64,000 nucleotides of DNA from Taudactylus pleione (taxonomy: Eukaryota > Chordata > Amphibia > Anura > Myobatrachidae): positions 2,564,001 through 2,628,000 of the forward strand of contig JAUIMM010000686.1 of the NCBI GenBank assembly GCA_031769625.1. Direction: 5' to 3'. Shown here in pieces: positions 11,101 through 26,100 of this stretch. The notes beneath the pieces were generated by a model. That model saw nothing but the letters and a program-made list of their open reading frames with translations, ran no database searches and had not been told where the DNA came from. Within the stretch, counting starts at the first letter, position 1, and each line of letters starts with the position of its first letter. A program made the position numbers and the translations under genes.

Positions 11101-14100
11101 CTTCTTTGCTGCCCTTCTTGACACCAGGCCATCCTCCAAAAGTCTTCGTCCTGTGTCATGCCAGCAGTAAAGCATCCTGAGACCACTCGTGTGGGGTTGT
11201 TTCTCAGCCAAGGGAGTGGGCTCACTCACAATTTTGCCTAAGAACACAGCCATGAATAACAACAACAACAAAAGGCACATCACTCCACAGTTTGATTAAA
11301 ATAAACACATTAAAATAAAAATCTGCCGGGTACCTGATGGTTGTAATGATTCCTTAGCACAACCTGTAAACCTTTTTTGCCAAATGGGTGTCAATGCCCC
11401 TACCCTGTAGATATGACCTGAACATGAATTGGATAGATTACATATGAGGGGCATCAACACTTTAACAGGCTAAACTGTAAGTTTAGGATTATTCTAGCTA
11501 TCCATAAGTGGTCCATATAACAGAAGTATACTTTTTAATTTAACCTCCTCTAACTCAACTTTAAAAAGTAATTACTTTTAGATCGAGTTATCCTTTGACT
11601 TTGATTTGGGTTATTTTTCTTGTAATTAAATTTTTTATATACACACTAGCAATTTTGTACAACTTACATTTTACAACTGATCCCATTATTCTCTGCAGCT
11701 TTTCATATACTGTGTTTCAGATAGGTTTGTATTGCTGTGCATTATATTGTGATTTGTCATAAAGATGAATTTTATTGTTGATCTCCACTATTCATCTTCC
11801 CACTTTCTGAAGGTGCCTCTAGGTAAGATAGTGTTACCTATTTTCTTTTGTCTGGAGAAATAATAAAATATTGAATTTTTTATTTTAGGACTCTCCCATG
11901 CACAAAGCTCTCTTTTGGGTGGCTATGGCAGTATTACAACTGGATGAGGTTAATCTATATTCAGCGGGTACAGCTCTCCTGGAACAAAACCTGCACACAT
12001 TAGACAGCCTTCGAGTGTTTAATGACAAGGTGAGTCCAAATGCCTTTGTTGGGATAGTGAATATGCATATATTTAGTTGTATATGAAATGCACTGTAAAG
12101 CTGGCCATACATTGCAAAATCACAGGAATATGGCCCAATACTTTTTATTACCAGTTGTTTATATAGCACCCATACATCTCTTTACAGAGAATATTTGGCC
12201 ATTCTCATCAGTCCCTGCCCCAGTGAAACTTAGTCTGTATTCCCTACAACATGTATAGTATTAACATTTTAGAGGTTATTTTAAAGGTGACCACTATAAA
12301 AATTAGAGATGAGAGATTCGGGTTTTACTCGGTTATATTCGGATCTCAAAAACTGCATAATATTGGCTATTTGCCTCGCACGTATTTTGGATAGCCAATA
12401 AGATAAATCTGAACTAATCGAAACTTGCTCTAATTTAGCAAAAAGAACTGAAGAACTGAGTCAAAACTGAACTGCTCATCTCTAATAAAAAATACAAAGG
12501 AGCTGATAAATTTATTTGCAATGGATGTGACGTGCTGGTTCAGTATGGCACCTCACAGCCAGCCACATCACACGTTTTTCCTCACCCACAATAGAGGTGC
12601 TCAGGAAGACTTGTGATGATAAGGGCAGTGTATATGGTGGATATGTGCACAGTTGTGAATTGCTTGGATGCTCGGCAGCACATCCTGCAGAATTAAATAT
12701 CCTTAAATAGAACTAGACAACCTACTTTTTAACAAGTTGAACACCTTTTAAAGCCTCAGGCAAGGAAGTTTATATGCCAAAGAATCATTGCTTATTAATT
12801 TTGAGATATCCGACAATGACATTGAATACTGTAAGTGTACACTTGTGGCTATACCATGAAGTGCCAAAAGTATCGCGTAGGACCCCCTCTAGCCCGGCAA
12901 AGTGCATCAACTAGATGGGGCATCGGTTCCACGAGTGGACGGAAGACCTCTGGAGAGATGTTGATCAATGCCTTCTGGATAGATTCCCACAGCTCCCTGA
13001 TATCCCTGATACTGGTAGGTGCAGGATCTTGAGTGCGATTGATTGGATCTCTCCACCACTTCCCATAAATGCTTGTTTGGGTTGATGTCAGGGAAAACGT
13101 GGTGGTGTCACCATTCGTCTGAACTCTCCAGAATGCTCTACGTGAACCAATTCTTTACAACCTGGGACCGTTGACACAGTGCAATATCCTATCCTGCTGT
13201 AATATTCCATCGTTGTGGGGAATATGGTCATCAAGCAATGCAGCGCAGTGGTTACCGTTCAATTGCGTGTTCAGGCGGACCCAACACATGCCACGTGAAC
13301 ACACCCCACACCATTTATGGAACCACCACCAGACTGTACAGTGCCTTGTTGACAACTGGGGTCCATGACCTTATGGGGTGTGTGCCACACCCGAACCCTA
13401 CCATCAGCCCGAAACTGGAACCGTGACGCATCGGATTACATCACAGTCCTCCAGGTCCAGTTAGCAACGTCAAGATCCCAGGTGAGGCGTTCTGTCTGGT
13501 GTCACCGTGTTAACAGGCTCTCTGATGAGTCTTCTGCTCCCATATTGAATGGAAGCTAAAGAACTCTGCACTGACCTGTTGGATATGTGTCTTGTACCTC
13601 CTGCACAGAATGTGTATGTGATTTGAGTCGGTGTCGCTTATCTGTTACCACGGACAATTCTGTAAAGATGCCGCTGATCATGATCACAAGCACCCGTGGT
13701 CAGCCACTGCGCTGTCCATGGTGGGAGGTACTGCCTGCCATGAAGTATGCCCGATACACACGTCCTGCTGTATGTCTTTGCATTGGCAACAAATGTGTAA
13801 TCTATGCTGTTGTGTATATTGTTAATTTTTAGCATCTTTATGTAAAGCTGGAGATTGACAACACAAAAAACAATAACTGTGTATGCAAGACCAATACATT
13901 TAGAAAAAGAAGAAAATTATTTTTGTTTTTTTATTTTTAGAGTCCAGAAGAAGTGTTCATGGAAATACGTAATCCTCTAGAGGAATGGCATTGTAAACAA
14001 ATGGACCATTTTGTTGGCCTCAATTTCAACTCTAATTTTAATTTTGCACTAGTTGGGCACCTACTGAAAGGTGAGTTTATCCAGTGATTGTACTTCACTT

Positions 14101-17100
14101 GTACCGACAGATTATCACTTTGATTAACTTGACTTGTAACTGGTGACCCCAGAGTTGCCTGCTCAGTTCCAGACTCAAGGCAGCATGGAGACTGTTTGAC
14201 TGATATGCAGACCTTTGTCCCCATGGAGCTCCTTCAGTCTTTCTACTACTTAGAAAGTGTTGTGTGGGGGGCATTGTATAGTGCTTGACCCCACTTTCAA
14301 TCACATAAAACACATAATTTACTATTATTGCTAGCTCCCTAGTAGTATCCTCCAAAATCTTATGAAGGGCATGGCTTTAACACATATGCTTTTACAATCC
14401 TTAGGTTATCGTCACCCATCTCCTACAACTGTGGCAAGAACAGTACGAATCCTTCACACTCTCCTCACCCTTGTAAATAAACACAGGAATTGTGATAAGT
14501 TTGAAGTAAATACTCAGAGTGTTGCTTACTTAGCAGGTAAGGATTTTCTGTGTGGTGCTGTTTTTGAATATATTAGCCAACATTGAGTGGAAGAAACATT
14601 TATTAATGTTTAGTGAGAATTATTGGTAGATGGTGCACATGTAATGGAATAGGCTGGGTTAGCGCAGCACAATTCTGCATGACGTTCTATGTCTTATCAC
14701 AACTAATGTCTTCATCTGCACATATTGAAAAAATGTCTTAAGACTGGGGTGTAATTTCCTCACTTCCATGATGAGCTATTTTTTTTAATGCGCTATGAAT
14801 ATCACCATTAAGAATACCTTTTTAGCATGGTTTCAATTCTCAATCGTCTGCATTTTGTATTGATGGCTACCCATTCAGAACAGTAGAGACCAGAGATGCC
14901 ATATTTCAAAACTTTTAAAATAGTGTAGAAATTTTGTTTAATACTAAATAAATGGTAATAATCACTTCTCATATGTCCTGTGAAGTAGTGGCATTAGAGG
15001 CATAATTATATTGGGCTTACATTAGCTATCTGCTTTTCTAGCTCTGCTTACTGTTTCGGAAGAGGTGAGGAGCCGCTGTAGTTTGAAACACAGAAAATCA
15101 CTGTTGCTGACAGATGTTTCAATGGAAAATGTTCCTATGGATACATATCCGATGCACCACAGTGACCCTACCTGCAGGTAATTTCTCTACATGAACTATT
15201 TGTGCATCGTGTTGGTAACGACAGATCTGATGCATACTTTCATATTAGAAATGGTTACTTGTTATGAGGTTTGAAATTAAATTGGGTTAGTATTTCATCA
15301 CCTGTGTATTGTATTTTTTTATTCAACAGGACACTGAAGGAAAATCAGCCATGGTCATCTCCAAAAGGATCTGGAATGCACCTTGCTGCAAGTTACCCTA
15401 CAGTGGGACAAGTTAGCCCAAGGACCAGGAAGTCTATGAGTCTGGATATGGGGCAACCATCACAAGCGAACACTAAAAAGCTCCTAGGTTTGTTACACAC
15501 ACACACAGTATTTCTCAATTTATTGTATGTATGTTTGTGTATACATATATGTATGTTTTGTATAATATAATAAATATATTAATACTTTCTTATTAATACA
15601 TTAACTATTGATATCCATCATGCAGTATTTCATTTTGAGCCTGACCATGCTTTTATCCCTCCCCTTAAATTTTAGGTACAAGAAAAAGCTTTGACCATTT
15701 AATATCTGACACTAAGGCTCCTAAAAGACAGGAGATTGAATCTGGCATCACTACACCTCCAAAAATGAGAAGGGTAGCAGAGAATGATTATGATATTGGC
15801 AAGTATCTCTCACACTGAATAATGTTTAGTTTATCTACAATTTTTTTCTTCAAAATAGTAAATTCTTGGGTATGCTGAAGCTATTCTGCAGTTATTGATT
15901 TCCCTAATACCTTTATTGTAAAAAAAAGTTCCAATTAAAAGTGTTGGTCAATTCTCCACAACTGAAAACATTGACCCTGCAAAGCAAAAGGCTTCATTAT
16001 ACTGTGGGTGCATATTCCACACTGGTGCGTACAGATTTAGTCCAGAAATTAAACCAATACTAGACTTAGTTTAAGGGTCTGCTATGCTATTTTGTTGATG
16101 TGCCAAGGTATCTTCTGATTTCTGTTGTGGCCGAGACTAGAACCTGCAACTAATGCATTTAGGTATTGTGGGCCTAATTCTGAGATGTACGTAAATTCGA
16201 TATACACATACAGCTCTTCTGTGTCTAAGTTGGATGACCAACCTGCGCCAAGACTTAGGTGAGTATTTTTTTGTTAATCCAAACTGGATGCTACTGGAAA
16301 AGAGGACCGAACATCGGGGACAAGGTGAGTATGTAATTTTTACTTTCTACAGTGTGTGAGTACTGTATTGATTTTAATTCTTCTTTTATAGGAGGACTAT
16401 AGGTACCAGCAGCCCATTAATGCCCCACATCCTGCTACTTGTGGTTCTCCAAGTATTGGCATGCGGGATATGCCTGCTGGGACCTATAGTCCCCCTGTAA
16501 AAGACAATATTACTTTATATACAGTATAATATTTACTACTATCAGCTACGCACCCACTGCCCAGGGGTACAGGGGATTGCCCTGGGCTTCAGCCCCGGTC
16601 TGGGGGTTACCTGGAGAGGGGTGAACCCCTTTATTGGAGGGATCCCCACCTCCCCAGGAATCCCTGGCTTGGACTGACTAGTATGGGGTGATTAATGCTT
16701 TAACTGGGAGATCCCGTGTTATGCTGCTGCTTGGGAACCAGAGCACTATTTCTGATATGTCTCCTCCCACATACCTTGTGTTTCAATAGATCTCCTCTAT
16801 AGTTCTCCCATTGATTACTATTCTTAAAGAGCCTGCTCTATTTTAGGCAATTACTGATATCTTGTGATCTAGTTATATGAGCTGATACTCCTCATCCTGT
16901 GTTGAACCTAGTGCCACAAAATAAATGCTGTGTTGAATACCGAGCAGATGTGATCCATTGTAAATGGTTAGGATAATACAGTCCTTAGCATTTGCCTGTG
17001 AAGGTTACATATTTATTTATTTATTCTACAACTGGCAGCACCCCAGTGTTGCACAGTAGACAATTGAAAGTCAGTGAGTGTCTGGTTCCTGAGTAGCACC

Positions 17101-20100
17101 AGTATGAGTAGTCCGTAACGGCAGGTTACTGACTGTAAGAGGAGCCCCAAGACCTGACAGGGTGGCAGAGGTAGTCAGTGGCTTCTTCACCCAGGCTGGA
17201 ATATTCATCTTCATATCTCACCGAAAGTGCAACAGCAATGTTTATATGAACTCTGCCCTGAGCTCACTAGGATACTCCCTGGTGTCTCCACACTGCAGTT
17301 CCTGTACTCGGAACCTAAGCAGAAGGGCTAACTGCTGCTGGACTTTCAGAAGGCCTCTGCCCCGGCCTTTTCACTTGGCCACCATGGGCGGTGCTCTTCA
17401 TGCACCGTTGTGTTCCTATTCCTACTAACTGGATCGGATACCAGACTGGATTCACTCTTCTCCCTACTGGACCATCAGGATAAGTTTATTAACTAGTTTT
17501 TATTTAACCTTACAATTTGAAAAATATATATTTAGCTTATTGCATAATGCGCTGATATTACAAATAAAATATTCCCACAGTGATAATGAAGGACACACCA
17601 TCTAGCACACAGTCATTTGGCTGTTTTGGAAGTTTGTCATCTTCTGTTGGCTTAGAAATTCTTTAATACAAATATTTGGTTGTTTTTTAGATATAGCTTA
17701 TATAGCCTAATACATCACATGATATGTACACAGTTGCATGTCCTCCTAAGAGCTATGCTGTAGAGCCTAGAGAATAGTGGCGCTGGTTAGATGCAGTGAA
17801 GAGAGATGTTGAACTGATTCAGTTAGGGTGCTTTGCACGAGTCTCTGATGCCTGTCACCTTGTCCTGGCTGACTTCATATTACCAGCAGCAGAAAAATTG
17901 CTTGCACACATGCAGAATGGATCTTGGGGATGATGTGTGTATGGTTATAAAGTTTTTGTTGCATTCTTAAAATTGAGTGTTGAAAATTTGTCAATCCGGC
18001 AGTTTTTAAAGATTTGTAGTTGTGATGCTGCTTAGTCAGATTCCGTTCTTTTTCCATGTTTTTACAGTGATCATAGCCCTGTATTTTTATGAAAAATAGA
18101 AATAGGCATGCACAAAAATGTGCCTGTACAACAGCTGGTTGTTTGTTACTTTGCTTCACTAAAATTATCATTACTCTGCTCCCTTTTTCAGTGTTCACTC
18201 TTGGGTGAACAGTGGGCAGGGCGCCATCCGGGACAAGGGGCACTGTTCTCTGTGCACCAAAGGAGAGTGCGCTTCCGAAAAGGAGATGTGGGCACTCTGA
18301 TAGGGGTGGGGCTTCGTGCCACTTTTTTGTCACTCTAGGAAGCATGCCCAATGCTTACGGAGGTGCTGGTCTGCCCCCAAGCTCTCCCGTCACTGTGAAT
18401 AGATGCGGCATCTATTCACCAGCCGCCAGCGCTAAACTAACTTATCCTGCCTGCACGACACCTCGGGCCGCGTGTTCTGATGGTTGAGAGCAGGCTGTTT
18501 CAGCGGGGTGCCGCCATAAGGGCAGGCTGCATGTTGTCATTTTAAAATCTGACGGTTGCGTCGCCCCACTTAAACAGACTATTTTGTCACAGATGAATGG
18601 TTCATACACCTAACCCTTCCTAGACCAATGCTGCATAGAATAGTGAAAACCCCATCAAAATCCATCCAGTGGTTCAAGAGATTAGCCCAAACATACAGGC
18701 AGACCCCTAAACCGGGGACTTTATTATTTATATATTTATATATACAGTCAGGTGCATAAATATTGGGACATTGACAGAATTTTCATATTTTGGCCTCTAT
18801 TCACCACCACAATGGCTTTGAAATGAAACAAACAAGATGTGCTTTAACTGCAGACTTTCAGATTTAATTTGAGGGTAATTACATCCAAATCAGGTGAACA
18901 GTGTAATAATTACAACGGTTTCTATGTGTGCCACCCACTTTTTAAGGGACCAAAAGTAATGGGACTATCAACTCAAAAGCTATTTCATGGACAGATGTGG
19001 GCTATTCCCTCGTTATTTCATTATCAATTAAGCAGGTAAAAGGTCTGGAGTTGATTCTAGCTGTGACATTTGCATTTGGAATCAGTTGCTGTTGACTATC
19101 AATATGAGATCCAAAGAGCTGTCACTATCAGTGAAGCAAGCCATCATTAGGCTGAAAAATCAAAACAAACCCATCAGAGAGATAGCAAAAACATTAGGTG
19201 TGGCCAAATCAACTGTTTGGAACATTCTTAAAAAGAAAGAACGCACCGGAGAGCTCAGCAACACCAAAAGACCCGGAAGACCACGGAAAACAACTGTGGT
19301 GGATGACAGAAGAATTATTTCCCTGGTGAAGAAAAACTCCTTCACAACAGTTGGCCAAATCAAGAACACTCTCCAGGAGATAGGTGTATATGTGTCAAAG
19401 TCAACAATCAAGAGAAGACTTCACAAGAGTGAATATAGAGGGTTCACCACAAGATGTAAACCATTGGTGAGCCACAAAAACAGGAAGACCAGATTAGAGT
19501 TTGCCAAACGACATCTAAAAAAGCCATTACAGTTCTGGAACAACATCCTATGGACAGATGAAACAAAGATCAACTTGTACCAGAGTGATGGGAAGAGGAG
19601 TATGGAGACGGAAAGGAACAGCTCATGATCCAAAACATACCACCTCATCAGTGGAGCATGGTGGTGGTAGTGTCATGGCGTGGGCATGTATGGCTGCCAA
19701 TGGAACTGGTTCCCTTGTATTTATTGATGATGTGACTGCTGACAAAAGCAGCAGAATGAATTCTGAAGTGTTTCGGGCAATATTATATGTTCATATTAAG
19801 TCAAATGTTTCAGAACTCATTGGACGGCGCTTCACAGTGCAGATGGACAATGACCCGAAGCATACTGCAAAAGCAACCAAAGAGTTTTTTAAGGGTAAAA
19901 AGTGGAATGTTATGCAATGGCCAAGTCAATCCCCTGACCTGAATCCGATTGAGCATGTATTTCACTTGATGAAGACAAAACTGAAGGGAAAATGCCCCAA
20001 GAACAAGCAGGAACTGAAGACATTTGCAGTAGAGGCCTGGCAGAGCATCACCAGGGATGAAACCCAGCGTCTGGTGATGTCTATGCGTTCCAGACTTCAG

Positions 20101-23100
20101 GCTGTAATTGCCTGCAAAGGATTTGCAACAAAGTATTAAAAAGTGAAAGTTAGATTTAGGATTGTTTAGTTTGTCCCATTACTTTTGGCCCCTTAAAAAG
20201 TGGAAGGCACATATAGAAACCGTTGTAATTCCTACACCGTTCACCTGATTTGGATGTAATTACCCTCAAATTAAATCCAAAAGTCTGCAGTTAAAGCACA
20301 TCTTGTTTGTTTCATTTCAAAGCCATTGTGGTGGTGAATAGAGGCCAAAATATGAAAATTCTGTCAATGTCCCAATATTTATGCACCTGACTGGATATAA
20401 AAAAAAAAATATTTAAATTGTACTACACATTTTTGTTTTGTTCTTTTTATTTGTGAAGGCTGGCACATTTGCACTTGCTTATTATGTCTAAGAATAAGGG
20501 TAAACAGGAAACTGAGGCCCCAGTGCTGGCTTCATTAAAAAGTTGTTTTGTAGGCTTGTCCCTTCAGGACTTTATACAGGATGGTTTGTTATAAAGACCA
20601 CCTCACCAGTCCAGTTTATCAGCCCCTGTACAGGAGTCATCTTGGGTGCCTCTTATTTGGGAGAAGCTGCAATAGATGCTGGACTCCTGGCTTCTAAATC
20701 ATTGGCAGCTTCGGTTGTCGCTCGTAGAGCCCTTTGGTCCTGGAATCCTTACTTTTTTATGAAAACATACTTTTTGTAGCAGAATTGGATAAGATAGTGG
20801 CTACTCTGGCAGGCTTAAATCTCAGGTCTTCCTTCAACAGCTACATCAAAGTCTAGGCTATCTTCTTTTCAGTCCTTTCGCCCTCAGGGAAGAGGAAAAG
20901 GCACTCTGCCTCCAGACCGTCTAGTTCTCGCAGGACCACTAAGCAGCAAACTAAGAGGTCCTGGCCGGTCAGACGTCTAGCTTCTAAGCTGGAAGACAAA
21001 CCCTGTGCCTGATGGGAAGGGCCTGCTCCTGGGGGAACCCTGGGTGGGAGGCTGACTTCTTCAATTTGTGGATTACTGGCATCAAACAACAGATGCCTGG
21101 GTTCGAGACCATTGCCTGCCTACAGACACACGGCTGGATCATCAATTGGAAGAACTCATTCTCTAATACAGTTTATGGTACATCTGGGGGCACTTCTGGA
21201 TTCTCAGTCACAAAGGTTATTACTGCCAGAGGACAAGATTTTGGACCTAATATTGCGAGTACGCAAGCGAAGGGTATCCATTCTATCAGCGATACAGGTC
21301 CTGGGATCAATGGTATCCACCTTCAACATGGTGGAATATGCTCCGTTCCATTCCAGGCCTCTGCAACAATTGATTATCTCCCGGTGGAAGGGGCAGTATC
21401 ATCTAATACGGTCCCAAAGCATCCTTCTCACTCTCGGAGGTTCGTCTCTCTCTCTCGGCAATATTCATCCCGGGAGTCCTTAACTGGGAAGCGGACTTTC
21501 TAAGTCTTCAGGACATACATGCCGGAGAGTGGGCGCTCCATCCGGGGATTTTTCAACATCTGGTAAACAAATGGGGCCTACCAGACGTGGACCTCATGGC
21601 CAGGACCAGAGACCCCTCAGCAGCCTTCGTAGACGCGCTGGAAGTGAAATGGGACTTCAAGCTGGTATATTTCTTTCCTCAGATCTTCCTCCTCCCGAGG
21701 GTTCTTCGAAAGTTCAAGCAAGAAGGCGGCACGGTGATACTAATAGCCCCAACCTGACCCAGGCGGCATTGGTTCACCGACCTACGGAGTCTCTCTATAG
21801 ACACTCTTTGCTACTTCCTCTAAGGCAGGATCTGTTAGCACAGGGCCCTTGCCTGCACCCGGACCTACCTCTTCTGTCTTTGACTGCGTGGCTCTCGAGT
21901 CATCCCTCTAAAGAGCCAAAGGTTTCTCTCGCTCTGTGTTCCAGGTGATGCTCAGGTTGTGTAAGTTTGCTTCAGCCTGCATCTATTACAGAGTTTGGCA
22001 CTCTTACTTCCAATGGTGCTCCCCCAGAGGCTATGACCCTACAGTTTTTAGGGTCTCCCAGGTGCTTGCCTTCTCCAGGCTGGGTTAGACATCGGCCTCC
22101 ACCTGGCCTCAGGTTTCTGCTCATTCTGTCTGGTTCCAGCAAAGGATTGCTCCCCTGCCTGATAATAGAACATTCTTGCACTGTGTTCTCTGCATTCAAC
22201 CTCCTTTTGTCCCTCCGGTGGCTCCGTGGGATTTGCCCTTGGTTCTCCAGGCTCTACAGGCTCCTCCGTTTGAACTTCTTGACTCGGTAGACTTCAAGTG
22301 GCTGACATCAAAGACGCTCTTTCTCCTCGCTATCTCCTCTGCCTGAAGGGTATCTGATTATCAGCGCTCTCCTGTTGCTCCCCATTTTTGATCTTTCACA
22401 CGGACAGAGCTGTCCTCCGTACCTGGGCTGGGTACCTCCCTAAAGTGGTATCCCAGTTCCATTTGAATGAAGAGATTGTGGTTCCGGCCTTACAGTCCTT
22501 GGATCTTTCTACAGGTGAAGCTTCCTTGGATGTGGTTCGTGCTCTTTTGATCCACGTGGATCATACTAATTCCTTTAGGAAATAAGATTCTCTCTTTATT
22601 TTGTATGGCTTTCACAAGCGAGACTGGCCAGCTAACAAAAAGACTCTGGCTTGATGGCTCCACATGACAATCTCTCAGGCCTACACGTAAGCTAATCTTC
22701 CTGTTCCAAACAGGGCTACAGCACATTCTACTCGGTCTGTGGGAACCTCGTGGGCGGTTTGACATGGCGCTTCTGCTGAACAATTGTGCAAGGTGGCCAC
22801 GTGGTCTTCCGTCCACACCTTTCTCGGGTTCTAAGCCTTTGATACCATTGCCTCTCAGGATGCTTCCTTTGGGCATCGGATTCTCCTTTCTGCTCAGGAG
22901 TGTCCCCACCCTTAGGGGAAACTGCTTTGGGACATCCCCATGGTATCCCTATGGACCCTGAAGAAGAAATTGAGTTATGGTAGACTTACCTTTTGTTAAC
23001 TCTATTTCTTCGAAGTCCATAGGATCCACAGGGTGCCCACCCTGATGCACCTGGCTTCAATGGGTATTTTTTCTCTTGATCACTAATTCCTTCATCTTCT

Positions 23101-26100
23101 GGGAGAGTGTTTCCTGAGTATAAAGTTCTTCCTTCTCCTATTTCCTGCTCCTGCCTCAAAATGTGTCAATATGTTAAGTACACCCCCTACCGCATTCTCA
23201 TAATGACGACGCTTCAATATGTTCAGAAATGAATGCATTTGCAGATTGTACTCTTGATTTTTTTCTTGGAAAACGGATTAAATTAGAGGTGTAAAATATG
23301 GTCCAGTACTTTCCATATGAACGCTTACATTTACAGAAGTGAAAACATAATATTTCCTCTTCCTCCCCATTTTAGATACACCACGCATATCATCCCCTCA
23401 ACAACATCCACACTTGCGTAAAGTATCTGTTTCTGAGTCAAATGTGCTCTTGGATGAGGAGGTCCTAACTGATCCGAAAACCCAAGCTCTGCTGCTGACT
23501 GTCCTTGTAAGAAACATGGTGTCCATTATCTTTGTATTTTTGAGCTGTCTTTTGTTGTCTTTAACAGTTTTTTTCTTTTTCTTTTTTTTTTTTTATTTTA
23601 CTTCTTTGGTAGGGGGAGGAAATGCTATAGTTAAATATGTGTAATGTTTTAGTTAGTGTTACAGTGTAGATGACGGCTCTCATATTTAAGATGATGCTTA
23701 TTAAGAGTTGGGATTTAATTATATTATGCAGTAGTGACTTAAGCTAAGTACACACCTGAAAGATTGTACTTAAAATCTGACGGTACCATTTTATGCACGA
23801 TGATGAAACGATCTTCATCACATCTGATCTCCAGTGTACACACTATGGAATTATTATTGTGATCTGAACTATTATGTCCTAAATATCGTCAGAGGTGACG
23901 TTTCAAACTAACTACCTTGCAGAAATGTTGGACAGATCATGTACACACTACAAAATGTGCATAGTCTCAGTTCTTTGATTTAGATAAATGTAGCAGGGGA
24001 GAAAATCATATGAACGGATTGGACTGGTTTTTAAAAAATAATTGGCCCTGGGTTCCATGTACACACAAGGCAGTAATCAGGACTGAATGGCCAAAAATTG
24101 TCTGCTCGGTCCAATTATTGCACAGTGTGTACCTAGTTTTATTTCTCCAGTGATTAAAAATGTTGTAATTTGTATCATGTTAAATTTTAGTTTGTTATTG
24201 TTTCTGCAGGCTACACTTGTAAAATACACTACAGATGAGTTTGATCAACGTATCCTTTACGAGTATTTGGCTGAAGCCAGCGTGGTCTTCCCTAAAGTGT
24301 TTCCTGTGGTGTAAGTACCTTTTTAGATGTTTTTTTTTTATACCTGGTATAAAACTGATGATTTAAAGCAGACATTCTCAACTCTAGTCCTCAAGTACCA
24401 CTGACAGGTCACGTTTTCTGGATTTCTTTAATCATGCAGGAGTGAGTTAATCTATTTTTCTGGGTCCGTAATTATCCCACCTGCTTCCGCAGACAGAAAT
24501 CCTCAAAACATGACCTGTTGGAAAAACTGAGATTTGAGGTTGAAACATATGCCGGTGACTTCCAAAGTGAAAACTACAGTTCACACCAAAAACAAATGTC
24601 AGACCTTTGATCTATGAGAAATTGATGTGCATGACTACACCTAGTTTACCAGTTATGCCCTGAATATGTCTTGGCACGTTCATATGGCCAGATGAACAAA
24701 GGCAACTTTGTTAGTCTTCCATTCTCTAGTTTAATGTAATTTAATTTGGTAACTGGGAATAGTTTCCTAACATGCTTTAGTTCTAATTGAAGTTACTAGT
24801 ACATAGTGCTATAAAAAAATAAAGCCCACAGGCACCTTAATCTAACACTACATTTGAACTGGGAGTTATCTAAAAAGTTGTCCAGAATTGGTGAAGAAAA
24901 TCCATTTAATCATTATTATATTTCAGTAAACTGGCAAACTTTTCCCTAAACCTAGCCATGTCAGGGCAATATGATCAAAGATCAAGCTGCATTACCTAAC
25001 CTGTTTGCTGAATGTCTGGTCAGCTTTTCAACAGGGTTCTCTTTTAAGATTATTCTTCACTGGTCTGACGGTATGCAGTCACGATGTGGAGTTCGGCATG
25101 TTGACATTCAAAATGTCGACTACAGAGGGTTGACATTAATGTTAACATTGGCTGAATGACGACGTCATAGTATCACCATTTCCAGGAGGGTTAGGGACAT
25201 AATTATAAGAAAACCACCATATTGGCATAACATCTATATCACTGTTGGCTAACCTTGACACTCCAGCTGTTGTGGAACTATATATCCCAGCATGCCCTGC
25301 CACAGTTTTAGCATGCCCTAATAGCAAAACTGTAGCAGTGCATGTTGGCTTATGTAGTTCCATAACAGCTGGAGTGTCAAGGTTAGCCAACACTGATCTA
25401 TATCAACATGCTGAATGTCAACATAGTCACTGTTGACATCATGAACATGTCAACATTGTAATGACATCATGATCAATATCCAACATATATACCAGGGATA
25501 TTCAAAATGTGCCCCCCCACCACCTGTTGTGCAGCTACACATCCCGGTGAGTATTTCCAAAGGTTTAGCATATCCTAATGGCAAAACTAAGGCAAGGCAT
25601 GCTTGGATGTGTAGTTCCACAACAGCTGGAGGGCCGCATGTTGAATACCTCTGATATATGCCGAACCCGGTCTGACATATTTGAATAATGTTGAATATGT
25701 TGAATAATGTTTTGTAGGGAAGATGTTTGTCTGAAATTCATTGTAACGTTGCATTGTGTTGAATACATTTAATACTTAAATTAATTGTAACTTTTTAAGA
25801 TTTGTAATGATACATTTGTTCTTGTTTAGACACAATTTATTGGACTCTAAGATCAACACCCTTTTATCATTATGTCAAGATCCAAATTTATTGAATCCGA
25901 TACATGGGATAGTGCAAAGTGTGGTATACCATGAAGAGTCTCCTCCACAGTACCAGCCATCTTACCTACAGAGTAAGTTACTTCATGGATTGTGAGCTGC
26001 TGTACTGATACCAATCCTGGTCCATGTGCTTAAGAGTATGTGCCCCTTATACATTCAGTACATAACACCCCAATTCCTGTTTTTTTTTTTTTCTTAAACC

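Larger units (their letters stand above)
9763..11283 (-). mobile_element. Tc1-like transposon, rearranged copy
   Basis: The left terminus CAGCCATGGCCAAAAGGTTT and the next 150 bases match the copy at 43310-44873. The transposase is on the minus strand. A 488-bp foreign insert is at 9921-10408. The right end is not the normal terminus: 11147-11266 is an inverted copy of 10807-10925 from inside the same element. Confidence 0.85.

Noticed and set aside
17875..18351. 158-codon minus-strand frame
   Set aside because: Runs from intron sequence into the GC-rich repeat copy. No recognisable domain, and it sits antisense within an NF1 intron.
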